Of a DNA stretch of 64,000 nt, positions 44,494-59,100 are shown piece by piece; position 1 is the first letter of the stretch; each line of letters opens with the position of its first letter. A program made the translations under genes and the position numbers. The stretch is from assembly GCA_023935145.1 (NCBI GenBank), contig CM043700.1, forward strand, positions 24,894,001-24,958,000, in the 5' to 3' direction. Below the pieces are notes generated by a model that was not told the origin of the DNA, searched no databases, and worked only from the letters and a program-made list of their open reading frames with translations. Origin of the DNA: Bretschneidera sinensis. Taxonomy: Eukaryota > Streptophyta > Magnoliopsida > Brassicales > Akaniaceae.

Positions 44494-47110
44494 TGTTGGT
44501 ATGCTTATTTATTAAGTGTCTTGGAATTTGTATATGTCCAAGTTTTCTAGTTGTGCTGTTGGAGATTAATATTGTTCAAGGAAATGTACGTATTATCATC
44601 TTGTTACAAGCTTATAATTAATCTTTTTAAAATATATATAATTCAAAAGAATCATGTACTTTATATGTTAACTAAACCCATGCTCGATGTGGCAAGATCC
44701 AGCAGGTAAAACTTCCTTACAAAAACCTAACGGTGTTGATGTATGGTAGCTAGTGCCTAGTAGCTAGGAGTAGTTTTGTTTACATGGTGATGGTCCCAAG
44801 TGGAGATTAGGCTATTTTCTGCAAAAAGAAAAAAGCCCTAGCGTCTGATGGTATAATACTTTTGGACACTGTTACCGCGTGTAAAACATGCAACCTGGTC
44901 CTCATACTCAGGTTGCGTAAGATACCACTCTTCCCATCACACGCGCGCATCAATTAATGCATTGTAATGGGCATAAAAAAAATTATTTTCCAAAATTATC
45001 TTTCAAATCACAACTTAAAATGAAAATAAATACTAAAAAAAATAATAACAATTTTAAATAAAGCTAACAAAAATAAATTTTTGTTTTTAAATATGAACAA
45101 AATTCTTTCACATCACAATTTATAATGAAAATAAATACTAAGAAAATAATAACATTTTAAAAATAGCTAATAAAAATAAGTTTATGGACGCTTTATCATT
45201 ACTAATAATAAACAAAGGTAAGTTGATGTGTGTAATCTGCAACTTTCAAGATTTTACATTAGCAATTTCTATTTTCTTTTTTAATTATTTGAATATATTA
45301 TATTGAATGAAAAAGAAAAGGGGTTCAATTCCTTTTCCCTTGAAAAGCAAATATCTAAGAAAAGACATTGTCTGTCCAAGCATAGGGGTGTAAACCATGA
45401 CCTCTGTGAGCGTGAAAAGTAAATTTATGGACCACCATTTTGGCCCCTCCCATTCCCATATCAACACCCAACAGAGAATCCTTCAAAAAGCACTTCAAAG
45501 TTTGGCCTAATACTTTTGCAGAATGCTTCTAACTTTGATTTCATCCAACTCTTGAGTCTTGATTCAGGTTTCTTTTCTTGATGGTCATACATACAATAAA
45601 AGAAATACCATTGCCTACATAATAATTAAAGAAGTTTAGCATAACAAATTTAATTTTATTCATCAAAAATATACTACTAGTAGTAGGTAATTGAGTATTA
45701 CCATGTAAAATAAAATAACATAAGCATAACTATTTTTTAAAATGAAAGAAGATAATTTACACTTTTAAATCTTAATTGAAAGGAAAAAATGTATTCATTC
45801 GTCGTTCAGATTGATTACAGATAATTATCCATTTGTCTATATTTTTATTTATCTTAACCCATAAAATGTTTAAAAAGTTATTTAAAAAAATATGAATCAT
45901 AACAAATAAGTTAGGGTAAAAAAAACATTAAATTAAATTAAATTGCCTGCACATCATAACAAACTCTTATTTATTGAGCCCGTGATAAACAAAAATGATG
46001 ATGAGGTATCTTTACTTCATACAAAAAAGTGAAGGATTGATATGCTAGCCACTGATGGGGAATGGGGGTATAGAGAAGGAAAGGTTGAAGTGTATAAGCG
46101 AGTAATGATTGAATATTGTCCTCGGGATCTACTAGTGGATTGTAGTAGATCACAAGCTGGCAAACAAATTTTCTCGCCTCATAGTAAATTTAATTATAAA
46201 AAATTGGTACATGGTGGTAGTGGTGAGGCGAAGTAATACGGCTAGGCTGCTGCACTGCAACCCATTCTGACATTAGAATCTGAAACGTCAAACTCATGTC
46301 TGTCTAACGCATTCAATTTCCATTTCATTGTCATTTCACACCTCTCATATCTCTCTCTCTGACTCAGACATAGCCCCCCGCACCCAACTCTTTCTCTCTC
46401 ACTTTTGAGTTTTTGTAGCTTTGGAATTTGGAGTTTGGACTCTCTCCACAAAGGAATGTTGGTGTCCTTTCAAGGTGTTCCTACACCATGTTTGAGTGGG
46501 CCCAGCTTCATGCAACTTGATCATCTTTAAGGTGGTTGCCCACAGAGTGGACTTAGGTAGTTCAAGAGGATAAGTTCTTGTCCTTAAAATGGGAGCAAAC
46601 ATGTGACTCCAGTGGCATCATGTTCCGTGAAATGCTCTAGATATCAATTCCTGATTCCTCCAATGTGTGAACAGCAGCTGTGCCACGTGTTGCTCTAATT
46701 ATCCAGCTGATAATTCCTTGTAATGTGAGCTAAGACAAATTTTCAGGGCTACCGCATTTAGATCCAGATTTTCCTCTGCTCCGATCAAGTATCATTGAAG
46801 CAGTCAATGTGAGATCAACTTCAGCTTTGAGGACCTCATCTTTCATATAATGAACTGCTACTATTAAAACCTTACGATGCAAAGGCAGTGCTAACCTCAC
46901 AACCAAAGACCTTAGTCTGCTGGAAACCAAAGAAAACTAAATCTAATGATGCCAAATCCAACTTGATACAAGTCTTTCGTAAACATTACTTTTAAATCTC
47001 AAGGAATAATGACGAACGGAACAATATACAACTCACCAAGATTCTTACAGAGAAAACAATCTCATTGTGAAAAAATAAAAACTCAAAAACCAAACATGTA
47101 ATCCTTTTTG
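44494..47110. other. Intergenic between YABBY5 and NUP1
   Basis: No supported gene. A diverged direct repeat (AAATGAAAATAAATACTAA...AATAATAACA) lies at 45018-45070 and 45124-45170. Short ORFs (46042-46236, 46399-46602, 46730-46930) lack recognisable domains. I looked on the minus strand here for a continuation of the NUP1 FG region and saw none. Confidence 0.55.
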
Positions 47111-50100
47111 TTAATAGCAGATGGCATCTTTCCCTATTGAGCTGAAAGATATCCTCGACGTCTTGTTTGATCCAAAGTTGAACTTAATATCTGATGCATC
47201 ATCGTCTTTAGGTGCACTGCTTGTGGAAGGGAAGGAAAAAACAAGAGCAGGAGTAGATCTGTTTGAACCAAAACTATATGAAGGAACTGCATGTTCCTCG
47301 TTTGGCTGACACACAACACTAGCTGATAGAGATGGCATGATGGACGGTGTTGGAGGCTCAAAGGATGCCCCAGAAGACGAAGAAACCGGAAAAGTAAAGC
47401 CAATGCTACTATCAGAGGGAAATGTCCACCTCTGCTCAGGCTTGCTGACAGAAATAGAAGGCAATACCGGTTTACTCCCAGAAAAGTTAGATGGGGGCTT
47501 CCGAAGATTTAGTACCTCAGAGCCAGCAGCACTAGAAACAAACTTTACAGCGTCCTGAGAAGAACAAATGATCAGTGGCACATTAGTTTGAAGTATATCC
47601 CATCAATTATATTTATAAATTCTATAACACAAACTGAAAGTAGGGACATCCCACATATGACCTAACAGTTAATATTTTAAGCAGTTGACACAGCTAACTT
47701 CGGCCAGGCAATGGCTTCAACGGCTAACCTTTATGATTGCCAAATTTAAGTATCCATACACAATAGATCAATAAATGTGCTTTTGCGTTATGATTATAAT
47801 GCCAGTCACCCAGAAAAAATTTTGATCCAAGTTGATGCATAAAAAGCCAAAGTACTTCAAATATCACAACACAATAACACTTTCAAACAGATTCTCCACG
47901 AAAATGCAATCTCTAACTTTGTCTATCCCACGTTCAACAAGAGAAAGGTAGAAAACAGCAAATTCAAATCATACAAATTCTAGAAGAATCAGTAATTGAC
48001 CAATTTAGACTAATAATCAAGAAGTCACACAATCCCTCAAGGAACTCCACTAACCATAATCGTTTCACATAGCTACCACGATGGTGACCACAAAATCAAT
48101 CACTAGTCAAATTTGTTTTCAGTATGCTTCAGTGTGTGAGGATTGGCTCTAGTTTTAGAGCACCTGATCTCATACACCTAAAAGGACCATCATCTAGCTG
48201 ACTTTAAAATCAGCTCACACACCCAAGGTTGGCAGGTTGCTGGGGTGCACCCAATAAGAATGAATCTGATGACATAATGCTCGGCTGCAGCAAACCGAAA
48301 GGCCCACAATTAAACCCCTCCCCACACCCCCCCTCCCCCCAAAAAAAAAAAATCCCATTCCGCATGCATACAGAGTTAAGGTGGTGGCAGACCCAATTTG
48401 TAGACCAGAATTGGCAAATTCCATTCCAACCTAATTCCGGGTTTACTCCAATTATATGTTTGGCTGGTTTAAAGCGAGGAATTAGTAATTCTGAAGAATG
48501 CCCTAGTCCTGAAAATTGAGAAATAACTACTCTTTCCCCCTAGAATTTGTGGATTCCAGGCATCCTGAATCGGTGTCACTGGTTGTTCAGACAAATATAC
48601 CTTTACCTAAGACAAACTATTCCAGATATGTCCTTTGCTTATATTACATGTTCTGTTCTTGTTTTCATTTCTGTCTCAAAAAAAGAAGAAAAATAAATAG
48701 TTTATGCATAATTATACATAAAAATGAACTTCATTATTAAGCTCAAGTTAATTTACAAAGATAAAACAATATAATTAATGTGTAATGAAGTTATATACTT
48801 AAAAAAATATAATTAATTCTAAAATATAAAACAAAAATTATTATGAGGTGCAATATATAATATAGATAATTTTTACATAATAAAGTATTCATGTTTGGTC
48901 ATTTAAGCACATTCCATGCCAATAAGGAATGTAGTTTTAATCAAAACTTATTAGGATCAAAAGCTACAAAACCCAGCTTTCTAGTTTTGGGCCTAAATCA
49001 GATTTTTTAAAGCTATTTTCAGCTTTTTGGCGGCTTGCCAGAGAAGCTAGGCCAAATAAGTACTCTAGTGTTAACCTACCTAACTAAACTTAAGAATTGA
49101 AATTAATCGATTATTCCTAGTGAATAACCAAAAAATATATTACTATTCAATTCTAGCTTAATTCTATTCCAATTCTGTTCCGTTTCAATTCCCAGAATTA
49201 GACCAAACCGGCTGTTCATCAATGTTGAGACTGCCATCTCCAAGATATCGGTCTTGAAGCTGACAACACATCTCAAGGATCAATATTATGTTCATGTCCA
49301 TTCAACACTAGCCAAGACAAAACACTAACAGAGAGCTATATGTTGATTAAAAGAACAAGACTAAAAGAAGTTTAAAATACCTCATGTGTATTTTTGACTT
49401 GAGGATCCTGAGTTTTCCTGGATTCTAATGAAGGCCCAGCATTATCGCTGTGTGTCATAACAGCACCATCAAATTTTACGTTTGAAGCTGAAGTGCTTCT
49501 GTTCAGAACATCGTTAGATTCATTCATACTACTCGGAGAAGGAACCTTGAACAGGGAGTGAGGAACCTCAGACAGGGAGTTCCCTCTATCTTCATTTAAC
49601 TGAGCCAAATTCTTCTTGTCAGCTTGATAACTGTTCCTTGGGAAATCAACTCCTCTTGAATGTGGAAAGCCATTCTGCTCATTCGGCATGACACTGGTAT
49701 CATCAGAAGACTGTTGTTTTCTCCACGAAGTGACTAGCTTTAACTCAGCAGACTTATCTTTAAGGGTGGGTGGGTTTCTCTCAAGATGCTCCAATATCGT
49801 CCTAGCCATCTTACTAGAATGTGGATGAACAGTTGGGATACCGACTTCAGAGCTTTTTGACTTACCATCCACTGATTGAAATAGAGAAAAGCTACTTGTT
49901 CCTCCTTCCAGATTCTTCTTGATAGCTGGAAAGAAGCCTTCGGAAACATTGGGATTTTCCAACTGAGAAGGCCCTTTTAAAGAATAAAAATAAGCAGATC
50001 CTCTGGAAGGAGTTTCCACAACAGCTTTATGCCGTATCCTACGAACGGGTCCCACTGATCCATGCTCATCATCCAATGCCTTGCTTCTTGATTTGAACTA

Positions 50101-53100
50101 CATATTCAAAAGAGAAGTAAAGATCTTAAGTGAGATACCAAAAAATGTACTGATAAGAACTCAATTCATCGAAATCAGCAAAAAAGAAATACCAGTTAAT
50201 GCAATCAAAAGCATGGTACATTGAGGTTCACGGTACTGGTACAAGAAGGTGGTATGTTACCTACCCAGTATGTGCCTCAATGGGTTAGGCTTAGTTGTTT
50301 CCTCATGTATCAGCACATTTATAAGTTAAGAGATAACATCATCTATAAACATAATTTCCTTAGAAAAAATTGCACGTTCAGTAATTGTTAAGAAGATAAT
50401 GTGTTCTTTACTTATAAAATAAAGAAGATAATATGCATTATGACAACTAGTAAAATCAAAGTCATAGTTTTACGCTTTTAGCTGATACAAGTTTTGAAAT
50501 AACTTATAGAATACTTAGTTATTCGTTTCTTGTCTAGAAATCATTATCGGTTTCCATATTTTTTTTTTAAAAATCACTTCATTACAGGAATTTTGGATCA
50601 CCATTTTCAAGGATCCGGTATGTGAATTGGGTCGTGTGATCTGAATCGCAATTCAAAGGGAGGGTACATGGATCCCAGTACTATGGATGATACAATGTAA
50701 TATTCCAGCCTGAAGAAAGCGTAACAGTGTAATTTACAAAAAGTAAAAAAGAAAGTGTAGCCAAGTATTTATAGCTTAGCGTCATAGACATACAAACACA
50801 GGCAGATTTTATTTAACCATGGCTGCATGTTCCTAATATTACAAAACTTGAGATAAAATCTTATAACAGAAACAGATACTATAATATTATACATGCATAA
50901 TAAAATATGTATCAGAGAACCACAGAGCACCCTTACAATAGAAAATAACATAAAGGATAGTTCAATGATGCCAAATATCTGAGTTAAGCCCAAGAAATAG
51001 TTCAATTGTGCCGCCTGTCCATCTAAATCAACAAAAACTAAGTCCCAAATCCAAGAAGACCAACTACAAATCATTTATAGCGGCATAATTTTCACTTAAC
51101 CAAACCTTTACTTTTTAAAATCAACTAACCAGCCAGCTTAGAGCTTATAATGCCTGATTATCAAACCCGAAAATCCAGATAATTCTTAAAATGGATGGCT
51201 CTTGATTCAGGGCAGATTCAATGAATCTATCTGGTAGTTTTTGTGGTAGGTTTAGGATAAGACTTGTTCGAAACTATGGCGCCGTTTAGACGAGATTTAA
51301 GCAAGCTGATTTAAGCTAGCTTAAATCTCTTCCAAACATTGCCTAAGTAGAAAATTAGGGTTTATGATAGGGTATTGTGGAAGAATATTTTGGAATGCTT
51401 AAATGGCTGGAAATATTGTCTATGATTAGCTTTGTAGGCTGTTCCACTGACAGTGAACTGTAATCCGAGAATAGTAGAATAACAAGAGAAGAGAAAAGAG
51501 AGAAAGAAAGAGAGAGAAATCACACTCCAGCCACAAAGCCTCAATAATAATAACTCATAATGCTGAGGATGCCTTGGCTCAATGGTTAAAGTCGAGGCTG
51601 GGTCCTAGGTTCAAGTGACGTGTGTGTTTTACCAATCAAATAATAATAATAAAAATGACTCAATTTAATTGCATAATCAAAGTCTTGCAAACCCTAAATA
51701 ATATACAACTCTTTATATAGACTACTTTCCCTTGTTGTGCAAGGATTTGACTCTCAAATAGGAAACCACGTAACTAAAAATCCTAGACCAACTATGACTG
51801 CAAGTAAATAAAATCATTTTATTCCTAGGAACTCTTAGAATATGTTATACTAAATTATACTACCTAAAATAACCTAACATTAGAGAAATTGTAAAAAAAA
51901 TTACAGAATTGCCCCTGAATAAAAAAATACCCAATATTTCTTAAATTCCAAACCTTAATGCAGCTATACTTGTTACCGATCAAGGAGAAAAAAGCTGTAC
52001 TTGTTCTTCAATGGCTTCATAATTCTCCCCTAGTTAGAGAAAACTCGGCCTCGAGTTAGTGTTGAAGAATCAAGATCCTCCAAAACATCCATGACAAAAA
52101 CATGGGACTTGTCTTGACTTTCTTACCAAAACATAAGGACGATACTAAATGTACCTTCTCTTTTGCAACGTGAAATAACATATCATAATTAAATCAATAT
52201 AAGGAAGATTGCACTCAACATATTCTCATCCTTGCTTTGCTCCTTTGAAGGCTCAACATGTTCATCTTGGTTTGAAACTTCCTTACATTCCATGTTCTTC
52301 TTGCCTTGCTCCTTTGAAACTTCTTGATTTCGAACATCTGGTCGAACATAAGGTTGTGTCTCACCTCTTGGAATCGCACTTTGTTGTGAAGAACAAGGCT
52401 TTGAGGAATAGCTGTACAAGTCTTTTGAAGCGAAAGCGCTATACTAGGGCTGGATTTAGAGGCCTCCCACTCTTTTCTGGTAACTGTTTCAAAGGTTTTT
52501 GCCTAGGAAAGCAACTGTCAGTTCTTTCACAGCAGTTGTGAGTTCTTTGAAGTGTTAATCCGTGCTGGTCTTCATAGCTTCTTGATTAGAAGAAAGAGAT
52601 TCCACTTGCGTCTTCAACCTAGTAGTCTTTTGATAATTTTACAATTTTCTGTAATCATAGGGTATTTAGAAATAAAAGGATTTAACACTTGGCAGTCCAA
52701 ATTGGTCTAGGATTATTAATTACTAGTAGTTTCCTATTTGAGAGTCGAATCCTTGCACAGGAAGGAAAGTTAGTCTACATAAAGCGTATTATTTAGGGTT
52801 TAGAAGACTTTGATTATGAAATTATTATGAGTTATTGACTTACTGTTATTGAGGCTCCGTGGTTTCTCTCTCTCATCTTCTCTTGCTATTCTACTATTAT
52901 CGGGTTACTGTTCAAAGTAGAAAAGCCCCTGAACTTCACTTCCAGCCCTATCTCAATTCTAAAATCTTCCTCCCTCCACATATTGTCATAAACCCTGATG
53001 GCTTACACAATTTTCAACCCTTTCATGCTCTAACCCACAACGAAAACAACTAGACAGATTCATCAAATCTGCCCTGCATCAGTTCTAGGGCATATAGCCA

Positions 53101-56100
53101 TGCCTTTTTACTTTCTAGAGCATAATCTCCTAACATGGAATATGTGTTTGAGCACATGTTAGAAGAGGCTATTTTTCAAGTCTGATAGAACCAAAGAGCT
53201 AACCCCTCTTTTACCGGTTCAAGTCATTATCATAAAAGCTACCTTTTTTCAATGCACCATTAGGTTGATCTAAGCTAGACCATCCAATCACATTGATCAA
53301 AGACAATTCCCATCCTTGACCAAATAGCATTTAATCTTAATAAGAGTATGCCTATGTTTTGCACATATTTTGATCAACCCCATGCAAGACCTTGCTTTTG
53401 AAAAATCACCACTATATAGTGGCCTTTCTCAGATAACATTTCCCTCAGCTACACCTTAATATCAACTGCATGTGTTAAGCTACAAAAGTCTTTTCATATT
53501 TTCTTAAGATCCATCTTTCAAAATGAGTAACTACTTAAGTTTGGCTGTCCAGTTACAACAACCTTCCTCCATGATCTAGGATTAGGATAGGCTACAGAAA
53601 GACGCTTAACAAAATAGAAGTAGAAATTTTGGTGTTTTTATATCATTGAAATTCAAAAAGGAAAAAGGAGAAGGAAGCATGCACAGAACTTCTTCGAGTA
53701 TAATGCTAGGTTATAAAAATGTGTGGACGTGTACTAGGTACACAACATGTCAATCATTAAATCACAAGGAGAGTGCAAAAAAAATTCTAGCAGGACTAAA
53801 TAACTTTAGCATCCTCATAAGAAAACTGCTAATGTGAAACATTACCTGCCCAAATGAAGGAGTTTGCAACTGTTGGAAGGGAGCAGAGGAGATGTTCAGG
53901 CGCTTAGTGCCATCATCTTGTAATTGAGTCAACTGAGGAAATGAGGAACAAGAAAAGAATCACTGTTTATGCAACAAATCATGTTTAAAGACATCAGAGA
54001 ACAAAGTAAAAATCTTCAATTATGCATACCTTGGACTTGGACTTGGACTTGGACTTTGAATATATAGTTCTAGAATAAGGGGTCCGGGGAAAATGATGAA
54101 GCCCAAATCTCCCTCTTTGACTTTGTGGGGTCACATAACCACGTTGATCCTGTAACATAGCACCAGGCCAGCATGTGCTTGGCTTAGGGGATGGTGATGG
54201 GATATATGGTTTTGATGGAAACTCATCGTCATGTATTAATGCCCTTTCATCTTTCAAAATTAGACTCTTAGAAGCAGTGCTTATTTCTGATGTTCGACTT
54301 CCCATATATGCTCTTGCAATTTCAACTGGTGAAGCACCGACTTCAACCGGCATCTATGAAATTTTATATCATTATCAGATTATATGTGAATATCAGGGCA
54401 TGCAAGGAAAACGCCACAGTATTCTAATGAGAATAATACATGATGCAGAATGGAAAAGAAAAAATGTACTATTTTAAGATTTGTAAGAGTTTGGGTTATT
54501 TGTGAGATTATTTTGTACCTATAATTTTTTTTGATAAGTTTGTAAATATAATTTTATTAGGAGCAAGTAATAATGTAATGAGAACAATACATGATGCAGA
54601 ATGGAAAAGAAAAAAATGTACTATTTTAAGATTTGTGGGAGTTTGGGTTATTTGTGGGATTATTTTGTACATATAATTTTTTTTGATAAGTTTGTAAATA
54701 TAATTTTATTAGAGCAAGTAATAATATAATAGGACTTTAATTTAGGAAATTATAGATTTTATTAGTATTTATACTATTAGGGTTTCCAATTATGTTTAAG
54801 ATTGGTGTCTACATAAACACCTTTAGTATGTTGGAATTATTCAATCATTGATTATTGATTAAAGTTGATCTTTGTCTCATTATTTCTCCTCTCCCTAATT
54901 CTTCACCTTTGCCCCCTATTTCTTCACCATTGTCCCTATTTCTTTTGATTTCTCCTCCCCTCTACTATTCCTCTCCTCAATTCCCTTAATTCTTCTCTAT
55001 TGGTTACTTTGTTCTACATCAAGTTGTGTCATGGCCAAAATGTCCTGTTTTCCTATCTGATTTGAAGAAAAAAAACTGCTATAGTACCAAGAACAGTACC
55101 GCAATAGTACTATTTCCAGGTTTCTGTAATTATACTTTTCTGTTGGGTTTCTTTTAACTTGTCTTGAAAAAAAAAAGAGCAAAAAGGAAAGGACAAAAAA
55201 AATTTGCAACCAATTATGAGGAATGGGTTCAATTGAGTCAAATCGAGTTTTATTAGTGAGAATCTATCATGTGTTATGATGTGTTGCATCAGGTTTTCAA
55301 TCAATATGGGTTTGTTGAGCAAATCAGGATATTGCATAAATCAAGAAATCAAAAGGTGTCTGAGCCCTTGTGCAATTTAGGTTCATCAAGATGCTCTCTT
55401 GGATCAATCGTCTCTTCATGGTTGTCATTTATGATGGATGTTGCCAATTGGATATCCAGTGTTACTCTGCTAGTACCAACACAACTGTACCCTCTACATT
55501 TGATGCCTCAAACTGATGTGGATGATCTTGAATCTGAGATCTTCAAAAAGATCACTAGACTTGAAACTTTATGCCAAAAAGTGTTGGAAGAGATGAAAGA
55601 CATTAAACTTGACCTTCAAATCCAGAAAGTCGAGCTTCAAATGCAAAAAAACTGAGCTTCAATCCATGAAGGTTGCTTTACATCATGCATCTTCTTTACA
55701 AAAACAACCAAGGCACGCCATTGAAGTACAATTTGTAGACAAACATCAAAGTGACCTATTAAGCACATCCCAATCAAAGATGTGAACATGGTCGTTATGC
55801 GTTCTATTTCTTCTATCGATTTTTTTATGCCTCCAAAATTTCAAGATGAGAAGAAAGACTTTGCATTTTGCAACACCCTTCTTGTTTCCTGAGGATGACG
55901 TCAAGTTCACTCACTTCAAGTCTCTCATGTGCTTTCTCATGACTCAAAAATGTTGATACTACATTACTTCAAATCTCAAGGTCGAGTTTTTTGTAAATGG
56001 GGGAGAATGATGCAGAATGGGAAAGAAAAATATGTATTGTTTTAAGATTTGTGGGAGTTTGGGTTATTTGTGGGATTATTTTGTAAATATACTTTTATAA

Positions 56101-59100
56101 GGAGCAAGTAGTAATATTATAAGACATTAGTTTAGGAAATTATAGATTTTATTAGTATCTATGTTATTAGGGTTTTAGGGTTTCCTATTATGTTTAGGAT
56201 TGGTGCCTATATAAGCAAATTTTGTATGCTAGAATTATTCAAACATTGATTATTGAATAAAGTTGATCTCTGTCTCATCATTTCTCCTCCCTAATTCTTC
56301 ACCTTTGCCCCTTATTTCTTCACTTTTATCTCCTATTTCTTCTGATTTCTCCTCCCCACTGTTATTCTTCTCCCCTATCTCAATTATTCTTCTCCTCAAT
56401 CCCCTCATTTCTTATCTCTTGGTTACCTTGTTCTACATCAATACAAGATTTTTTTTATGTTCTACATCAATAAAAGATACAATGTGTTATGCAAATTATG
56501 TGCACAACTGGCAACGACCCCTTGCCCCCCTCCCCCCACCCAAAAGAAAAATATCATCTCAAAAGCCAGTCTTCTTCACCTCTTCTTTTTTTTTTGGCTT
56601 TCTACAACTACCAGAAGATATTCGATCCTATCTTTTTTCTTACCAGTTTTTACCTCCCTCACAAGCCCTGATGCACGTAAACAAGAATACACATGATTCA
56701 ACTATTTTCTTAGCAACAGCTTCCTAAGTACCATTAATTTCACGATATCTAACTATAACCTCTCTATCAATATTAACTTATATTACTAAAACAATATGTA
56801 ATATGAAAAATGTATCCTTAACAAGAGCAGATTAAAAATTAAAGGAAAAACCAATTAATTGACGAAAACAGTCACCCCGAAGCTGATTTTACTGGTATAT
56901 GTCACTGATCTAAATGCAAGTTGATAGTGAGTGATGATTTACTCACAACTGACTGTGGAAGCGGAGTTGAGGATGCCCATAGAGCTTTATTCATATCTTC
57001 CTCCTTCCCTTCTAGCGACTTTCTTGGATCTTCTGGGGCAACTATAGGCCTCTCAGCTTCTTCATTCCTAGTCACTCCTAAATATTTCTTTTCCTCCTCA
57101 ACATCATGAGGATCAACAGCCCTTGAATTTATTATCTCTATCAAGCGATCAGTTTCATCCCTGGATATTGATGGAGAATTCAGATGGAGAGGTTTTCATC
57201 TAAAATCAGATCATTAATAAAATGAAGCCAACAAAGATATGCATGTCCAAAATAAATAAAATAAAAATGATTAAAACCCAGCTGCTTTATGTTAGTTCAC
57301 AAGCTTTATGTTGGAGTGGAATTAGAGCAACTACGGAGACGAGGAAAGTTTTTTCTATGATTCCTCTCTCTATCATGTGATTAGTTTGGAAAGAAAGAAA
57401 TACTAGGGCTTTTGAGGGTATAGAGAGTTCTATAGATACCATTAAAAGTAAATGGGTAAATACCACTTGTTTTTGGTTTAAGTGTATTTATTTTATACAT
57501 GAAGAAGAGTTTCTTGATTTTCTAGAGTTGCTATCTTGTAGATAGTCTTTTTGTAAATGGGTTGGATCCCCTTGATGCGTTTTTAACACACTTTTTTATT
57601 AATAAAAAAAAAGTAGAACAGACATGACAATCAAAAACTATGATTTACCTAGAAAAAATTTTACCCTCCATTAGCTTCTCAATTTCAGAAAGCCCTCCAT
57701 CATCAGTCAGCCCCATTTTGCCTTGCATGTATGCACCAGAGTCAGTGTTACTCCTTGACCTATCTTCTGTTCTGCTAGGACCTTCTACTTCAGTTGATCT
57801 TGATTCTGCATGCTATAGGAAATGATTCCAACAGTAAGAAAAAGAAAACGTAACTCACTAAAATATCTTATTCATTATAAAACAATATTTTTCTCATTAA
57901 AATAAGATAACAGAGAAAGAAAATGTGGGTTGGGAGTAAACAGAAACTAAGTCATTTATATACAAATAAAAGCATATATAACGAACTATAGAACCCAAAT
58001 AAAAGCATACAGAACATCAAATAACCATTAGTCTTACATTCTATCAAAAGGAAGAACATATAGATCCTCTTTCAATGAATATCACAAGAAAATATACCAC
58101 AAGCAAAAGATGAACACAAATGAGTTCATATTTTAAAATAAAAGAAGAGAAAAACACGATAATTATGAATTGTTTTGCCATCTGAAGCCATGAGAAGACC
58201 AAATCTTTCGTTTTACTTCTTTTTCCTAAACAATAAAGAATTAAAGACCAAACTTTATTATCCAAACTCTAATTGAAAACAAATACATTTTGCATAAGAG
58301 AGAATTTATAACATGATGCAGTGATATGATTGAGTTGAAATATAAGTTCAAAATTTTGGATTGCAAGAACAACGAGTGGGGGAGTACACCTAAAAAAGTT
58401 GAAAGCGCACGTCGATTAACAAGCTAAAAAGAAGGTAGATATAAAGATTTCTGAGAAAGTTGAAACAAAATTTTGGCAGTGTACCACCTGCTGGGTAAAA
58501 ACACTAAAAAAAATGTAATCAAGTGTATAACTTGTTAACTCAATTTGGCAAAGCAACTTCATACTATTAACAATGCGTCTATTAATTTTTCAAATGTCTG
58601 AAGCTGAAGTAAAAACAATGAATTGGAACTTCTGCAAGTCACATAACGGGAAAGGAGCCTCAAAGAGAGAATAAGAAGGACTAATATAAATTAGAAGTTT
58701 CTTGAGACGGAAATGCTTCCAAAATGGAACCTAAATCACACCATAGATAAGCTATAAAATGAAACAAAGGAAAACTATAATCAACAAATTAAAGTGGTAC
58801 TAAAACAATCAAACATCACATAATGATAAATTTGTGGGCATAACATGAGACAAGGCAAAGTGTTTATACATGTTGGCACATGCATTAGCTTCAGGTTATT
58901 GACATATATCCACCAGATGGAACACCATTTTAGCTAGCATGATATGTTTGGATGGGGCACAAAAATAACAAGCATTTGAAGATGCCTTACATTTAAAGTC
59001 CAATTGTGCTCGCCACAACTAGCATGTTGCTTCAACTCAGTGTGCAATTCATCTGTCCCATATGAACACAGTAAGTCAAAAGATCACATGAATTCATCCC

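Larger units (their letters stand above)
50098..53845 (-). other. NUP1 intron 6, with inserted repeats
   Basis: About 3.7 kb between exons 6 and 7. Its middle (51377-52972) is an inverted LTR pair with a SINE-like insert, listed separately. The rest is AT-rich with no exon-like sequence in the NUP1 frame. Confidence 0.7.

Noticed and set aside
46240..46930. Additional NUP1 C-terminal exons
   Set aside because: Minus-strand frames here lack FG motifs and Ser/Phe composition, and no in-phase splice from the last exon was seen.
48305..48352. C-rich tract next to poly-A as a regulatory element
   Set aside because: Simple low-complexity sequence in the NUP1 last intron with no matching partner or structure.
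51570..51625. Possible tRNA gene
   Set aside because: A- and B-box-like motifs are present but no cloverleaf or acceptor stem can be formed; reads as a SINE head.
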